NCBI RefSeq assembly: GCF_047511655.1
Contig: NC_133391.1
Location: 129,674,906 to 129,738,905, forward strand
Length of the DNA: 64,000 nucleotides
Direction of reading: 5' to 3'
Origin: Castor canadensis
Lineage: Eukaryota; Chordata; Mammalia; Rodentia; Castoridae
The notes beneath the pieces were generated by a model. That model did not search any database and was not told the origin of the DNA. It saw only the letters and a program-made list of their open reading frames with translations. This document shows, in pieces, positions 1 through 12,486 of the stretch; the first letter of the stretch is position 1; the number at the start of each line of letters is the position of its first letter. The position numbers were made by a program, and so were the translations under genes.

Positions 1-310
1 TATTTAAAAAATGCTCCACTTTACAAACCAAGGTCCTTAGATAAGGTTCTACACTTGATTTTGCTATATAGAAAAAAATAAACTTAATGTATTTTCTACT
101 TTTTAGTATCCCTATATCAAAAGTGTAAATAGCACATTATTCCTTCTTTTTTTCTACTACAGATAAGGTTTTCAGAAAAATTTAGTGTATCTTTAGGTTT
201 TGAACATTTCTCTTAAATAAATACTTGAAGCTGTTTTCCCCCCTGTAATTTGGAGAGTTAGATTCCTGAGTTTTGAAAGTACACTGGTTTGGGAGCCAAA
301 ATATAATCAG

Positions 311-470
311 CCTTACATCTGGCTCTGTCTTTTAGCAGCTGCCTGACCTAGGCAAGCATTTAACATTTCTGGATTCCAGTTTCCTTATCTATAAAATGGA
401 GGAATTTGAACAGATGAATTTTATACCTCTTTCTAGCTGGAATATGAAACTTGGTGGTTTAATATTGTGA
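311..470 (+). mobile_element. MIR (ancient tRNA-derived SINE)
   Basis: The order CTGCCTGACCTAGGCAAGC, CCAGTTTCCTTATCT, ATAAAATGGAGG is the conserved MIR core. It is old and degenerate. Confidence 0.75.
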
Positions 471-3437
471 GAGCAAATATATGAAAAATATAATAATGAT
501 TAGCAGGTGTTTGTTGATAACTTCACTCATGCAATTATACACCACCTACCCTATGGTAAGTTAAGCTTGTTATTACTTAGATCCTGTGAAAAGGGCTGAT
601 TGGCTTGGAATCCATGATAGGGAATCTCAAGGTGAAAATGAAATTTTTGTCATATTCTTGTCCAGTTTCTGAGCAGTTCATTAGAACAAAAAGAAGTTGG
701 GATGTGCCCTCCAGTCTCTTGGGCCATGTATGTACATGGCCACATATGCTTTTCTATTGCATGTGTACAGTGGAAGCCCAAAGGATGTAAATAATAACAT
801 AGCTGACATGTGTTACTTTAGAAGGAGTTTTTTTTTTTCCTTTTTCTTAATTTGAGTCACACTTAGCATCCTCAAAAATGCAGCAGAACCCAGGGTTAGC
901 CCTGTCTGTGTAACTCTTCGTGGTTAACCCTACAGAATGTGAGGGTAAGAAGTCAGGAATAGTTTCTCCTGAAACCACTAATGAGTAGAGTCAGGCCACG
1001 GTTAATAGAAGAAGAAAGAGGACATTTGGGTCCATGGCCTCCTCTAGACCATGTAGTAAACAAGTCTGTTTTTCTAGTTTCCAAGGGTTCTTCTTTTACA
1101 GGATTATTATTTTTTTAAAGTCAAGTTATATAGGACCAATCTTCATTATTGGAAGCAAAGAAAACAGTTTTCCAGTGTATGAATGGGAGATATTAAAGTC
1201 AACCTTAACCTAAGATGAGAGAATCATCTCATCTTCCAGGAGAACCATCCAGCCTTCAGAAATTTCAGGGTAGAAGAGATGATGCGATCTGTCCTGGTTC
1301 TCAGCTGCCAGGAACAGACTTCCACTTCTGGCTTGGGTAAGCACAGGACAATATCCCAGAATCACTGCACACGTTGTACTGGTCATGTCTGCAGTTCCTC
1401 TCCCCTGAACGGCAAGCATGCTGCTTGCCCTTTTGCTTCTCCAGCACCATATTCAAACTCTCAGGTGGGTGCTCCCCATTGATGGAGCTCTCTCAGCTGC
1501 AGGGCAAGTGTGAGAGTGAGCATCAGGTTCCAGAGAGAAGTTGGCTTGGCCTCCTAAGGTGGGAGTTCTCTAGTGTAATTTATTAATCATATTCTCATCA
1601 GGAAATTGATGACACTCTCAACTAGAATGATTCAAATGAGTTTAATGAAAAACTACTGTAATTATAAAGGTGTAGAAAGAACAAAGCAACCCAACATGAG
1701 AAGGGGAGGCTACTTAGGACAGCAACTCTGAGAGAAGTTCACAGGGATAGAAATCCTGTGGCCTGGATTCTGTCTTGGTCCCAACTCATTGTGTTGGGTG
1801 AGGAAGGCTGATGACCCACTGCCCTAAACTCAGGACTACTGTTTCCTCATCTATGTAACAAGGGGTTTAATTTCACTACATCATTCACTCATCCAAGACA
1901 TTTACTGAGGACCCACTATATGTCTCGCACTGTACTTGGTGTTGGTGATGCAAAAGTGAAGAGAGGACACAATGATCCAGCCTTCAAGAATCTTTAGCTT
2001 ACCAAGATAATCATTAAGGAAGAAATTAAATCAAGGATTTATAATTGAGCTAAGTACTACACAGGAGAAGTATGGGTGCTATGACAGCATATAGCAGAGG
2101 TGAAAAGCCCTGTGTGAGTGTATTGGGGCTGGAGACAAGAAAGGGTTCTATAAGGGAGCATGTGAAGCCCAAGGGTGGTTATCTTGGTGTGCTGTATTCT
2201 CTGCTCTATCCCCAGGGCCTCGGAGAGTACCTAGCCACAGAAGACAGAAGTACCTAGCTGTGGAATGAATGACTGAAGTAGGGGCTGAGATCTGAGGGAT
2301 GAGCACATACTCTTTTAGTGAATCAGGGAGGGGAAACTCAGTAGAGAATGAATAAGCAGCAAGATGAAGGGAATGAGTCAAAAAGGGACTGATGCAAGGC
2401 TGGGATGGCTGGAAGGCAGTGTGGCCCAGGATAAGGCCAAAGGGAGACAGTGGCCTGCTTTTAGAGATCCCAAGCCATACTGAAAGTTTTTACTTTATCC
2501 TAAGACAATAAGGGAGATATTGATGCATTTAAGGGAGGGAGAGACAGAACAGAGTTTGACTTGAATTGAATAATATCTGGTTTTGCTTAGTTCCATGATT
2601 TCTCCCAACCCCAAAAGATTCCTCTTTTCCTCAGTTTTCTCTATTTCTATTATACATGGAACTCAACAGTAGGTGCCATGGGAGAATTAAATAATTTAAT
2701 AAAATAATTAATGCAAAGAATATTAATACTTACTCACTTTCTTCCATAAACTAACAAGGATTTGTAGAAAAATTGGTATGTACACTTGATGTGTACTGAG
2801 AACAGTAATCTGCGTGCCATGAAAGGAATAAAAAGGAATCACAAGTTACCCAATCTGTAAGATTTCAAGGAGAAGAGAGAAGACAACCAGATATGATGGT
2901 AGTGGGTCTAGGGCAGGAGGTGGAGGTGGGAAGAGAACAGGAAGGGATGTCTCATTTTCAAAACAGGCAACCATTGACACAATTTTAATAGGAGAGAAAA
3001 TTTCAGCAGGTATAAAGGAAGATCTTCAAAATAAAACACAGATCCTGATAATATATATTAAATTAAATGAACTGGAACTACATGCATGAATGGACGGATG
3101 TATAATTAAAACATAAAAGTGCAAAAATAAAGTATGTACTTCAGATCCCCATCAGACAACATTCTACACTCATGTAGTTTATCTGAAAATAATTCACTGA
3201 AGAGTCTAAATCTAGAGGTGTGCATGGGTGATGAAATCACAGGGCTGGTAAACACTCAAGAACTAGTAGGGATCTGTACCTCCTCTGGGCCTGAAGTGAT
3301 AAAGAGAGAACTTAGTTAATGAAGCCTGGTGAGAGCTGAAAACACAGAAGAGAGCCTGCTAGAAGGGAACTATTGCCAAAACCTGAAGGCAATGCCAGAA
3401 ATGCAACCAGACAGGGAGCTAGCAGGGGGACTAAAGA
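471..3437. other. Intergenic DNA, little recognisable
   Basis: No gene is supported here. Around 1885-1990 there is an old repeat-like block (CATTTACTGAGGACCCACTA, then GCACTGTACTTGGTGTTGG). The rest is unremarkable AT-rich sequence with only short chance reading frames. Confidence 0.6.
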
Positions 3438-3468
3438 CTATATATATGTATATATATATGTATATATA

Positions 3469-3501
<33 letters not shown>

Positions 3502-3502
3502 G
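3438..3502. repeat. (TA)n microsatellite with TG interruptions
   Basis: About 65 bp of TA/TATG repeats. Confidence 0.95.
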
Positions 3503-3539
3503 TTTCTACAGCTCTAACAAAAGCTAACAGAAACTTTTT

Positions 3540-3952
3540 GGCTTAAAATTTGGTTTATTATGGTATAGTTCTGAAGCTCATAAGTCCAAAATGGTTTTCA
3601 CTGGGCTAAATTCGAAGTCTCACCAAGACTGCATTCTTTCTGGGGTTGACTCCCTTGCCTTTTCTACTTTCTAGGTGGTCACCAAGTTCCTAGACTCATG
3701 GTCTCTTCTGTCTTCAAAACCAGCAGTGTAGCATCTTCTGATCCCTCTCTAACTCTGACCCTTTTGCCCTCCTCTTTCTGGGACCCTTCTGATGACAGTA
3801 GGCCCACCCAGATAATCCAGACTAATCTCTCTATCTGCAGCCCCTTAACTAATCACATCTGGGTAAGTCTTTCTGCCATGTAAGATAATATAGGTTCTGG
3901 GGATTGGGACTTGGATATCTTTGGGATGCTATTCTTCTTCTTCTGTATGATA
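3540..3952 (-). mobile_element. MLT1-like LTR (ERVL-MaLR), antisense
   Basis: The blocks read in reverse as an MLT1-type solo LTR: GGGACCCTTCTGATGACAG, AGATAATCCAGACTAATCTC, CTAATCACATCTGGG, then GGATTGGGACTTGGATATCT. No internal coding sequence is present. Confidence 0.75.
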
Positions 3953-4229
3953 GTCTCTCCTTTGCTATTCCTCAGTCCCCTGCTGTTACTCCCCACTGGA
4001 CAAATCCCATCTAGCAAACAGTTCTGAAAATGAAGTCCATGGGAGAAGGATAGGGAATGGAATAGCAAGACACTGGAGACTAAACAATGAAAAACGAGAG
4101 CTGAATAATGAAATGTATTCCATAGTATCATTTATATAAATTGGAAAAATACAGAATGTTTAGAAAAATACTGTATATGCTATCAATTATTACACATGCA
4201 TGGTAATGTTATTTTTAAAATACCCTTAT

Positions 4230-4490
4230 TTTTAAATAGTTTTTTACTAATAAAAATTGCAAAGATAGTACAAGAGATTTCCATACCCCATTATGGGTAT
4301 ATACCTTGGTGTGATGTACTTATACAACTCACATTACTCTTAACTGGAGTCCATACCTTATTCAGATTTTTTGTTTTTCCCTAATGTCCCTTTTCTATTT
4401 CAGGCTATCATACCACATTTAGTTGTCATGTCTCCTTAGGTTCCTTTTTGCTGTGACAGTTTCTCAGACTTTACTTATACTTGAAGAACA
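4230..4490 (-). mobile_element. Old L1 (L1M) 3' fragment, antisense
   Basis: ATACCACATTTAGTTGTCAT, then GTCTCCTTAGG and TGTGACAGTTTCTCAGAC, are antisense L1M 3'-region landmarks. Confidence 0.7.
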
Positions 4491-4499
4491 GTAATATCT

Positions 4500-7400
4500 T
4501 TTAAGCACGCAAAAATCACAAAAACCAGAGTTAGGACAGTAGGTACCTCCAGGGAGATTGTGAGGGGGACGGGATGCCAGGGAGAGTATACAATGCTTCA
4601 GACACATTCATAATGTCCTGTTTACTGAAGCAGGTGTGACAAAATGTTTGGAACTGTGAGTACTGTGAGAAGGATATGTTTGTTACTTTATTCTCTGTGT
4701 GCTTTTCAAAAAAATTGTTTGCAGTAGTTCAGAAATAAGTCAAGGATTTGATGGGAAGAGAGGAGAATGAGCAAAGAAGGTGGCTGCTGTCTGAAGGGGA
4801 GCAGACTGAGCCCTGGTGGAGCTGGAGGTGCTAAATGCTACAGTGGGACACAAAATGGGAGTTGTAGGCTGTGAGCCCCCTTCTGTGAGCCTACTGACAG
4901 TGATGGGGCTGATTAAGTCTCTCCAAGTGAGAACCACTGAGGATCTTTGAGCAGTGGAGTGAAAGTCATGGGTTATTCTTTGAGAGGAACAGAAGTTGCA
5001 CTAGAGAATAATTAAGGTGCTAAATCAGCTGGAAGAATGGTTCAGAGCTACAGATAAATAATGATAAGGCCCTGAATGTGAAATCTTAACACATAGTGAG
5101 GAATTGCTGGGATAGTGCTGAATGTATATAATTTAATCTTCAGGATAACCCACTGAGGCAGAGTCATCATTTCTCATTTTCAGACAAGAAAACTGAGCCA
5201 CAGAGAGGTGAATAACTGCCCCATGATCACAGATCTGGGCCTTGGATGGGAGACATCCAGGTTCACTGCTGGGCACATGCAATTAAAGATTGCATTCTAG
5301 CTCCCCCTAGGAAAATTAGTAGAGGCAGTGAGGAAGACCTGGACGTTAAGGATGCTCTAGTGGGTTGCAGGGAATTAGAGCTTCAAGCTGGAGGGACCAG
5401 AGACTACTGTTACAACAGAGAGAAGTGTTAACACTCAGGAGGAAGAGCTGGAATGTTAGAGGATCTAAAGAAATACCAAGCAGGCCATTTATACCAGTTT
5501 GAGGAGGGTCTATGATGGGGATGAGAATCAAAACTGTGTGAGTGGGTGAGAGTGTCTTTATAGAAGAAAAGACAAAACAAAAGCTAAAGGCAGGAAGCAA
5601 TAAAGCTGTAAAGATAGAAATGGTTTTATAAACTCAGAGTATTAAATATTTAGTAGGCTTTTTACTTAAGTGTGCTACTTCCTCCCACCTCAGTTTGGGT
5701 GAGCCTGCATGAGAAGTAGTTTGTCTTTTCCCTTTACAACTCTAGCCACTGCCAGAAGGGAAACTTGACATGCTGGTTTTGTTTATTTCCTAGATGGAGG
5801 AAATCACACCCCTTTGCCCCCCTTTTATTTTCATATGACTTACATTATTCTTCCTAATTTGGCTTAGCACATTTCACTTCATTTAAAGAGGATTATACTC
5901 TTTCCAACACTTTTATTTTGCTTACAAATAAACAAGTTAAAACTATAGGATGTTATGGGCAGAAAATTGTTGATTCTGGATTTTTAAAAACCATCTTTGA
6001 TTTCAGAGTGAAATTATGATTTAAAATGTCTGTTGGTTTTCCATTCTGAGGAGATAGCAGTGAGGGGAAGCTGTTTGGTTTCTTTCTTTGTCCTAAAGAG
6101 GTTTAAATTTGAGTGTTGATGAGCTCCATTTTAAAACACACCAAGGAATGAACATGTTTTTAAAACTCGGTGATGTTTGACTGCAAAATGGTGCATCTAT
6201 GTATGTATCAGTGACTGCAAAACTGTGTTAAGGGCTATTCAATGTTCCTCAGAATTGGGCAATGGTCTTTTTTTTTTGTTGTTGTTATTTCTGAAAAAAA
6301 TTTAGAAGGGAGGAATATGTTGATAGAAAACTTGACCCTTTTTTGGGTTGTTGTACTCATACTAAGGAAGATTTTAGAATGTTTAGCTAATAATTAATTA
6401 AATCATTTTTACATGTGTGGAATGGCACAGAAAAAGAAGTAGAAGTCAGTAGTGGAAGGAACGTTGAGCCATTAGTCAGGAGCTTTGGTTTCATCCCTAA
6501 TTTTTTATAACCCAGGATTGGCCAGAGTTTCAGGGATTCCATCAGAATTTACCCAGGGTAAGGTCGAGCACTTCTCAAATAATTCTGCTGGGCACACAGG
6601 GTTGAGAGCCAGCACACAGAACCACAGTTTGATAGCAGCTGTTTGATAGAAGAGGAAGGGTAGACGAGTGCCATAATGGAGAATGTGGCAGAGCTGGAGG
6701 GAGAGATGCTGACATGTCCAAGCCAAATGCAGAACCTCACTCTCTGGTCAGTGATGGGATCAGGGTGGAGACTATGATCAAAATCTGGTTAGTGAGACAT
6801 GAAGAGACGTCTGCTTCTGCTACTGGTTAGCGTCAGGGGCTGTCATTCTGTGAAAGGTCTTTCTTATCTGAGAAAACAGTCCCAGAAGGAGTACTCTTTT
6901 CTTCTTTGTGCCATTTTCTTTCAATATGATCCTTGGTTCTGCTGAAGCACTTGTTTATAGATGAAGTAAACACCAAAGCTCAGAAGATTCTGGGACTGGG
7001 TGATATTGTTAAGCCACTGTTTATACCAGCCCTGGAGCCTAAAATCCCTTCTGGGATTTTTTTTTTAACCCTTTATTTATAGTCATGTTGTGTTAGATTT
7101 TATTTGTGGTCACATGCACTCTAAGTGATACAGTGAAAGTACCTTTCTGCCATAGTGTCAAAAGTGAGTTTTCTAGTGTGGTTCTTCTTGGGACTGTGTA
7201 AGTCCTCTTAAGGCTTCAGTGAAGGCAAAGCCTGGACCCTAAAAATCAGAATGTGCAACTTAGCTACATGATTCAAACTCCTTATTTTTGATAAGTTGGT
7301 AAGAACCAGGAAGTAATATGACATTCCTAAGTTCATACAGCAAGTTGGTGACATGCTTAGAAAACTCAAAAGATATTGTATAGTAAAGCTCGAGTATAAA

Positions 7401-9849
7401 GGCCTCATTCCATTGTATTAACATCCAGCCAGCTTGTTCACATCCTCCACGTTGCAGTGATGCTGTTCATGTCCCTTGTATACAAAATGAAACCAAAAAT
7501 GTTTCTTCCTAAACTTAGAAAGCCTAAAATATATTTTACAAGTTATATATTTGGCTTTCATTGTCAACTTTCTTGATAATGAAATGAGTTAGATAATTGC
7601 CCAAATTCCTTTTGCTCCATGTTAGAAGCCACTGGGGTCCAACTGAACCTGCCATTTATTCTTGGGAAAAGAAGGTATCAGAAACCACATGATTTTGCAT
7701 AAATATAAATAATTTACCTGTTTTTCAGAACAGCTTCCTACCATTGATAATAAACTCTGCAGTTAGAGATTCATCCTTTGGGTGTAAGAGTTTGATATTA
7801 AAATTCAAACATCTCTGGGCAGAATACTGGTCAAATCCATGCTTCTCCTGCTGAGGGAACCACACCCTTATGCAGCTTTCCAGGGGACAAAGGAAGCACA
7901 CTTTCCTATAGAACAAACTCAATCTGAACATGGAAAAGAAAACAATAAAAAAGATACAGGACAAAATGCAAAACTGAATGGGTTTTAAAGATAATATAGT
8001 ATGGATAAAGATAAAATTGTATGGATTTTAAAGATAAAATTTTGTTACCTATACACCTCTGTTCATTTAATTCTGAATTAACAGGGCTACTTTGGGTGGA
8101 AAGTTTGATAAGCAATGATAAGTCGTGTTGCCTCAGTTTGCAAGAATTGCTTCTCTAGATTCACTGAATGTTAGCTGAGCCTAAATATGAAGCATACTGG
8201 AATCAGTTTTACCATGACTGTGTAGCAAATTACATCAAAACAGAACACAGAAGGACCAGGAAGTCTCTGCTCCAAAATGTCTTGGCCTTTTCTGGAAACT
8301 TTCTGGAAATCTCAAAAGCTGAAGTTACAGGAAGGTCTGATCACTTATGTATCTGGGAGTTAATGCTAGTTATTGACTAGGGGCATCAGTTCCTTTCCAC
8401 ATAGGCTAACTTGGGCTTTCTCACTGCATCTATGGCAAGTGTCCCTAAAAGACAGAGCAAGGAGAAGTTGTGGTCTTTCTTTAGTCCCAGGTTTGAAAAG
8501 TTGGCATCTCTTCTGGCAAACTCTATTGGTTAGTCAAACACCTACCAGATGAAGGGGCAGGCACACAGACCCCTCCTTGTGGTGGGTGAGTGGCAAATTC
8601 CTAAAAAAAGCAAGAGGGATGGAAATATTACTGCTGTCATTTTTGGAAAATATGGCACTGTTAGCTTAGAGATTTTAGCTTTTGGGGTTAATCTTCTGTG
8701 GTTATAAAAATATTTCTCAATCTCTTCCTATATCTCACTTATTTGAAAGGTTGTCTTAAGAATACCTACAAATAATATGGATGTATCAGTTATATTTCCT
8801 GGGTTCCAAGTGCAGGTACTTTAAGAATATCCTTAAAAAATAGCAACAAGAATATTTAATCTACTTCTAAAGAATATTGTCATCAAGGTAATTAAGCATC
8901 AGACATTCAGAGGTGAGCTAGATCCTGATATCATCTTTGAAAGATAAGACCTCCTTCTGTCCTTTTTAAGCAAGACAGTGTTGTGTGCTGGAAAAACACT
9001 ATTTGGTGCATTAAAGAGTCTGAACTCAAATCTCAATTCACTTCCCAAATCTCATATTGAATAATCACATCATTCTTCAAAACTTTGGTTCCTTGTCTAC
9101 AGTCTCGAATAAGGATCCTGACAGGAGACGGAAATGTGTTGTCAAGTAAGCATTATGAGCAGGCTGTAAACATTATAGTTGTCTCATATGAAGGTCAGTT
9201 GTGATGGCCCAGTGGGAAAATGTACTCTGAGGCACTTTGCACACAGTAAACCCTGAGGAAAATTTCACATGATTGTTATTATTATATCCAGTTTTATGGT
9301 TCTTACCCAGCTCAGCAGTTTTCCGAATATGGTATTTGTGGGAATCATCTAATATAATAGTTAAAAGTATGCATTTTCAACATTCAGTTTAGGAATTTCA
9401 ACTCTATAGGTCTGAGGTGGATCTGGCAATGTGTAGTAATAATGATTTCTCTCCTCCATTCCCCACCCCCAGTTTCTCAGTTAATTCTGATGCATTGGAT
9501 AAACCACAGATGGGCTTGGTTATCTACTGAGAAGACCCCTAGAGGAGTGAGCCCTTGGGCAGTAAGGCCCACTGAATGGACTTCTATTTCCTGATAGGTA
9601 AACTGGGACCTGTAGGAATTGGTAGAAAGTATCTGCACACTAGAGAGGAGTCCTGGGAGGTTGAAGAGCAGGCCCACCTCATTGAAGCTGTGTCACCATG
9701 GCAGTTTCCTAGGAGTTTATGAGCCTCTTTGCATCCTGAGTTTAGCAGCTGTGAGGCTTTGTCTATTGTATTGACCAGGGAAGTCATTCTTATCCAACAA
9801 AATACAAAAATTCCCCAGAACTTAATTTTTGTTTGAAAACTCAAGCAAT
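4500..9849. other. Intergenic DNA, no gene seen
   Basis: Apart from the MIR at about 5100-5240, I recognise no gene, RNA or clear repeat. All reading frames are short and without family motifs. Confidence 0.6.
5100..5240 (-). mobile_element. MIR, antisense
   Basis: The antisense MIR core is readable as ACAAGAAAACTGAGCCACAG, then AGGTGAATAACTGCCCCATG. Confidence 0.75.
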
Positions 9850-9864
9850 TAAAGGAGTAAATCA
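9850..9864 (+). repeat. Left target-site duplication of the full-length L1
   Basis: TAAAGGAGTAAATCA immediately precedes the G run that starts the L1. It is identical to 16765-16779. Confidence 0.95.
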
Positions 9865-11237
9865 GGGGGGATTACAAGATGGTGGCTAGGGGGAGGAAGT
9901 AGAAAGCATGCGTCCTAAAGTAAAATCTTGGAGAGATGCTGGATATACACCTTACAGGAAAAACCACAAGAACAGGCAAAACTTTGACCCTCCACACCTC
10001 CAGCCTGAGCATAGCATCTCCACTTCACATTAAATGGAGAAACCAGGAGGGCTCCCACACCACCACCAGATGGCAGCACCCACACAGCTTGGGAAGATGT
10101 GGATCACAAGGTGAGCTAAGCAGCACACTGTACTCCCACAGACAACCCTGGGCCAGATCAGCATAGCCCCCTGGACAGACTGACCCCCAACCAGGGAAAA
10201 AAGAAAAAAAACTGAATAATCAATAACAACAAAAAAGACATGTAACAAAGAGGGCGGGGTGCCCTGAGTGCTGAAGGTGGGGAGGGGAAATCCCTCACAA
10301 CAAGCCGGCTGGAGAAGGCAGTGGTGACAGCACATGCCCTGCAACCAGGAGCGGGAAAGCTTGTAAAAGTGGTGGTAGGAAAACTCCACAGGAAAGGGGG
10401 GAAGACCCACTTCCCATGTGAACTGTAAATAAACACGCCGGCCTGAGAAAGCGGGTGCAGTGTCACCTCCCCCAGTGTGCTTGCAAAGGGAAAGCTTGTA
10501 GCAGTGGCTTGCGCCCAGGAGAACCCTGAGTAAACAAAGCCTGAGGGGCCAGGTGAGTGTTAAGTTCACTCCTGAGATCTGCATAAATAACACCTCCAGC
10601 AACAGCAGGCTGACAGCAGCGGGCAGGTGAGCCACAGCCTCAGATAGCCATTCACAGAATGTCTCCAGACTCTTTTTTTTCTTTCTTCCCTTGATGAGAC
10701 AACAACCAAACTACACCTGCATGCTGAAAAACTTACTGAAACTGTATTGCATTTGAACTTGAGACACTTTGTGGTGTTTTCTTTGTTTTGTGTTGTTTGG
10801 TTTGGTTTGGTTTTTTTCCCCTTTGATGAGACAATGACAGAACTACTTCTGAGACACCATCTCCAGGATTGGAGGCAGAGGAGCGAACACCAAAATTATT
10901 AAGACTGAAACTTTATTGCATTTGAACTTGGAGATTTTTATTTATTTATTTATTTATTATTATTTTTTTTCAGTCCTCTCTCTGTCTCTCTAATGACTGT
11001 TCAGCTTACTGTTGATTAGTACACTATCTCTCCCTGTTTATGTCTTTCAAACTTCTTTCTGTTTGTTTCTTTGTTTTGTTTTTTACTTGTTTGTTTATTT
11101 GTTTTTCCCTTTTTCTTTAACTTCTTTGCTTCCCATCTCCTCTCACCCTTCCATTTTAAATATCACCAGTATTATTATTACAAGCTAGAAAATACTTCAT
11201 TGCACACAGTACAGGGACAATAACAACACCAAGGGCA
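9865..11237 (+). promoter_or_regulatory. L1 5' UTR / internal promoter region
   Basis: This 1.37 kb leader lies upstream of ORF1. It starts GGGGGG, followed by CAAGATGGTGGC at 9875-9886, one base from the YY1-type CAAGATGGCGGC. In human L1 a YY1 site near the 5' end sets the transcription start. The first 800 nt are relatively GC-rich. About 10670-11150 is T-rich with TTTG and TTTA runs and an imperfect internal repeat: the block ending TTGCATTTGAACTTG occurs near 10745 and again near 10915. A long antisense reading frame is annotated separately. Confidence 0.75.
10030..10584 (-). other. Antisense ORF in L1 5' UTR, 184 codons
   Basis: Reading from the ATG at 10582-10584, the minus strand of the L1 leader stays open for 184 codons. 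The product is rich in Leu, Phe, Cys and Trp, with hydrophobic runs such as LLLLEVLF and FFVVIDYSVFFLFSLV that could be membrane segments. Primate L1 has a short antisense ORF0 in its 5' UTR. This frame sits in the equivalent place but shows no similarity that I recognise. It may simply reflect few stop codons on this strand. Function is not claimed. Confidence 0.35.
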
Positions 11238-12436
11238 ATGACGGGAAGACAGAAAAAACAGGGAAACCAGTTTCCCCACAGCAAAAAATTAGTACAGGAA
11301 CCAGAGGGGAATGAAGAAAACAGATACTCAGATCCAGACTCCAACAAAATGAAGATAAACTATGCCAAAGAACCCAATGAAGCCACAAGAATAATCTAAA
11401 AGAAGACATACTACAGGTACTCAATGAGAATTTTATAGAGATGATACTGGATATGGTCAACCAAAATGTACAGGAGACACTCAAGAAATTCCAAGACAAC
11501 AAAAATAGAGAATTTGAAAAAGCACAAGAAGAAATAAAAGAAACCATGGAAGCACTGTATAAACACCAAAATGAAACAAAGAACACGATTAATAAAGAGA
11601 TAAATGAACTCAGGACAAAAATAGACAACATTAAAGAGTAAATGACTCAGGATATAGAAAACCTCAGAAAAAAGAAGGAAACAGAACTGCAAAACAAAAC
11701 GGAAGGCCAATCCAGCAGAATACAACATACATAAGATAGAATCTCACACTCAAAGATGAAATGGTAATTAAAGGAAAAACCAAAGCACTATTAGTTAAAC
11801 AACTCAAGACCTGTGAAAAGAAAATGCAAGAACTCACCGACTCCATCAAAAGACCAAACCTGAGAATCATGGGCATTGAAGAAGGAGAAGAGGTGCAAGC
11901 AAAGGGAATGCGTAATATATTGAACAAAATAATAACAGAAAACTTCCCAAATCTAGAGAAATCTATTCCCATACAGATTCAAGAGGCCTCCAGAACACCA
12001 AACAGACCAGACCAAAATAGATCTACCCCACGGCATATTATCATTAAAACAACAAATACAGAGACCCGAGAAAGAATAGTGAAGTCTGTAAGAGAGAAAA
12101 AACAAATAACATACAAAGGTAAACCCATAAAAATCACAGCAGACTTCTCAACAGAAACATTAAAAGCAAGAAGAGCTTGGGGTGAGATCTTCTGGGCACT
12201 GAATGAAAATAACTTCAACCCCAAGATATCTACCCAGCAAAACTATCATTCAAAATAGATGGAGCAATAAAAGTCTTCCATGATAGCAGAAACTAAAACA
12301 ATATGTGATCACAAAACCACCACTACAAAAGATTCTTCAAGGGATTCTGCACACAGAATGTGAAACCCAACATAACCATGAGAGGGCAGGCAGCACCAAA
12401 CTACAGGAAAAGAAAAAGCAAGAAAGTAGAGAGTAA
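11238..12436 (+). pseudogene. L1 ORF1 remnant (RNA-binding chaperone), frameshifted
   Basis: The ATG at 11238 opens a short basic N-terminus that stops at 11397. A different frame (11441-11641) gives a charged, heptad-like coiled coil (EEIKETMEALYKHQNETK). A third frame (11761-12258) gives the RNA-recognition and C-terminal domains, with RPNLRIMGIEEGEE, PRHIIIKT and ETLKARRAW. After a further shift, C-terminal residues run to a stop at 12434-12436. L1 ORF1p normally trimerises through the coiled coil and coats L1 RNA. The domain order matches the family. At least three frame changes mean no full protein can be made. Confidence 0.88.
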
Positions 12437-12486
12437 CCTCAACTTAGGTACACACAATCAAACCTTCAAACAACTAAGACAACTAA

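Noticed and set aside
11197-11972. Long minus-strand frames opposite L1 ORF1
   Set aside because: Antisense of the A-rich L1 ORF1 is naturally stop-poor, rich in Phe, Leu and Ser, and without any domain.
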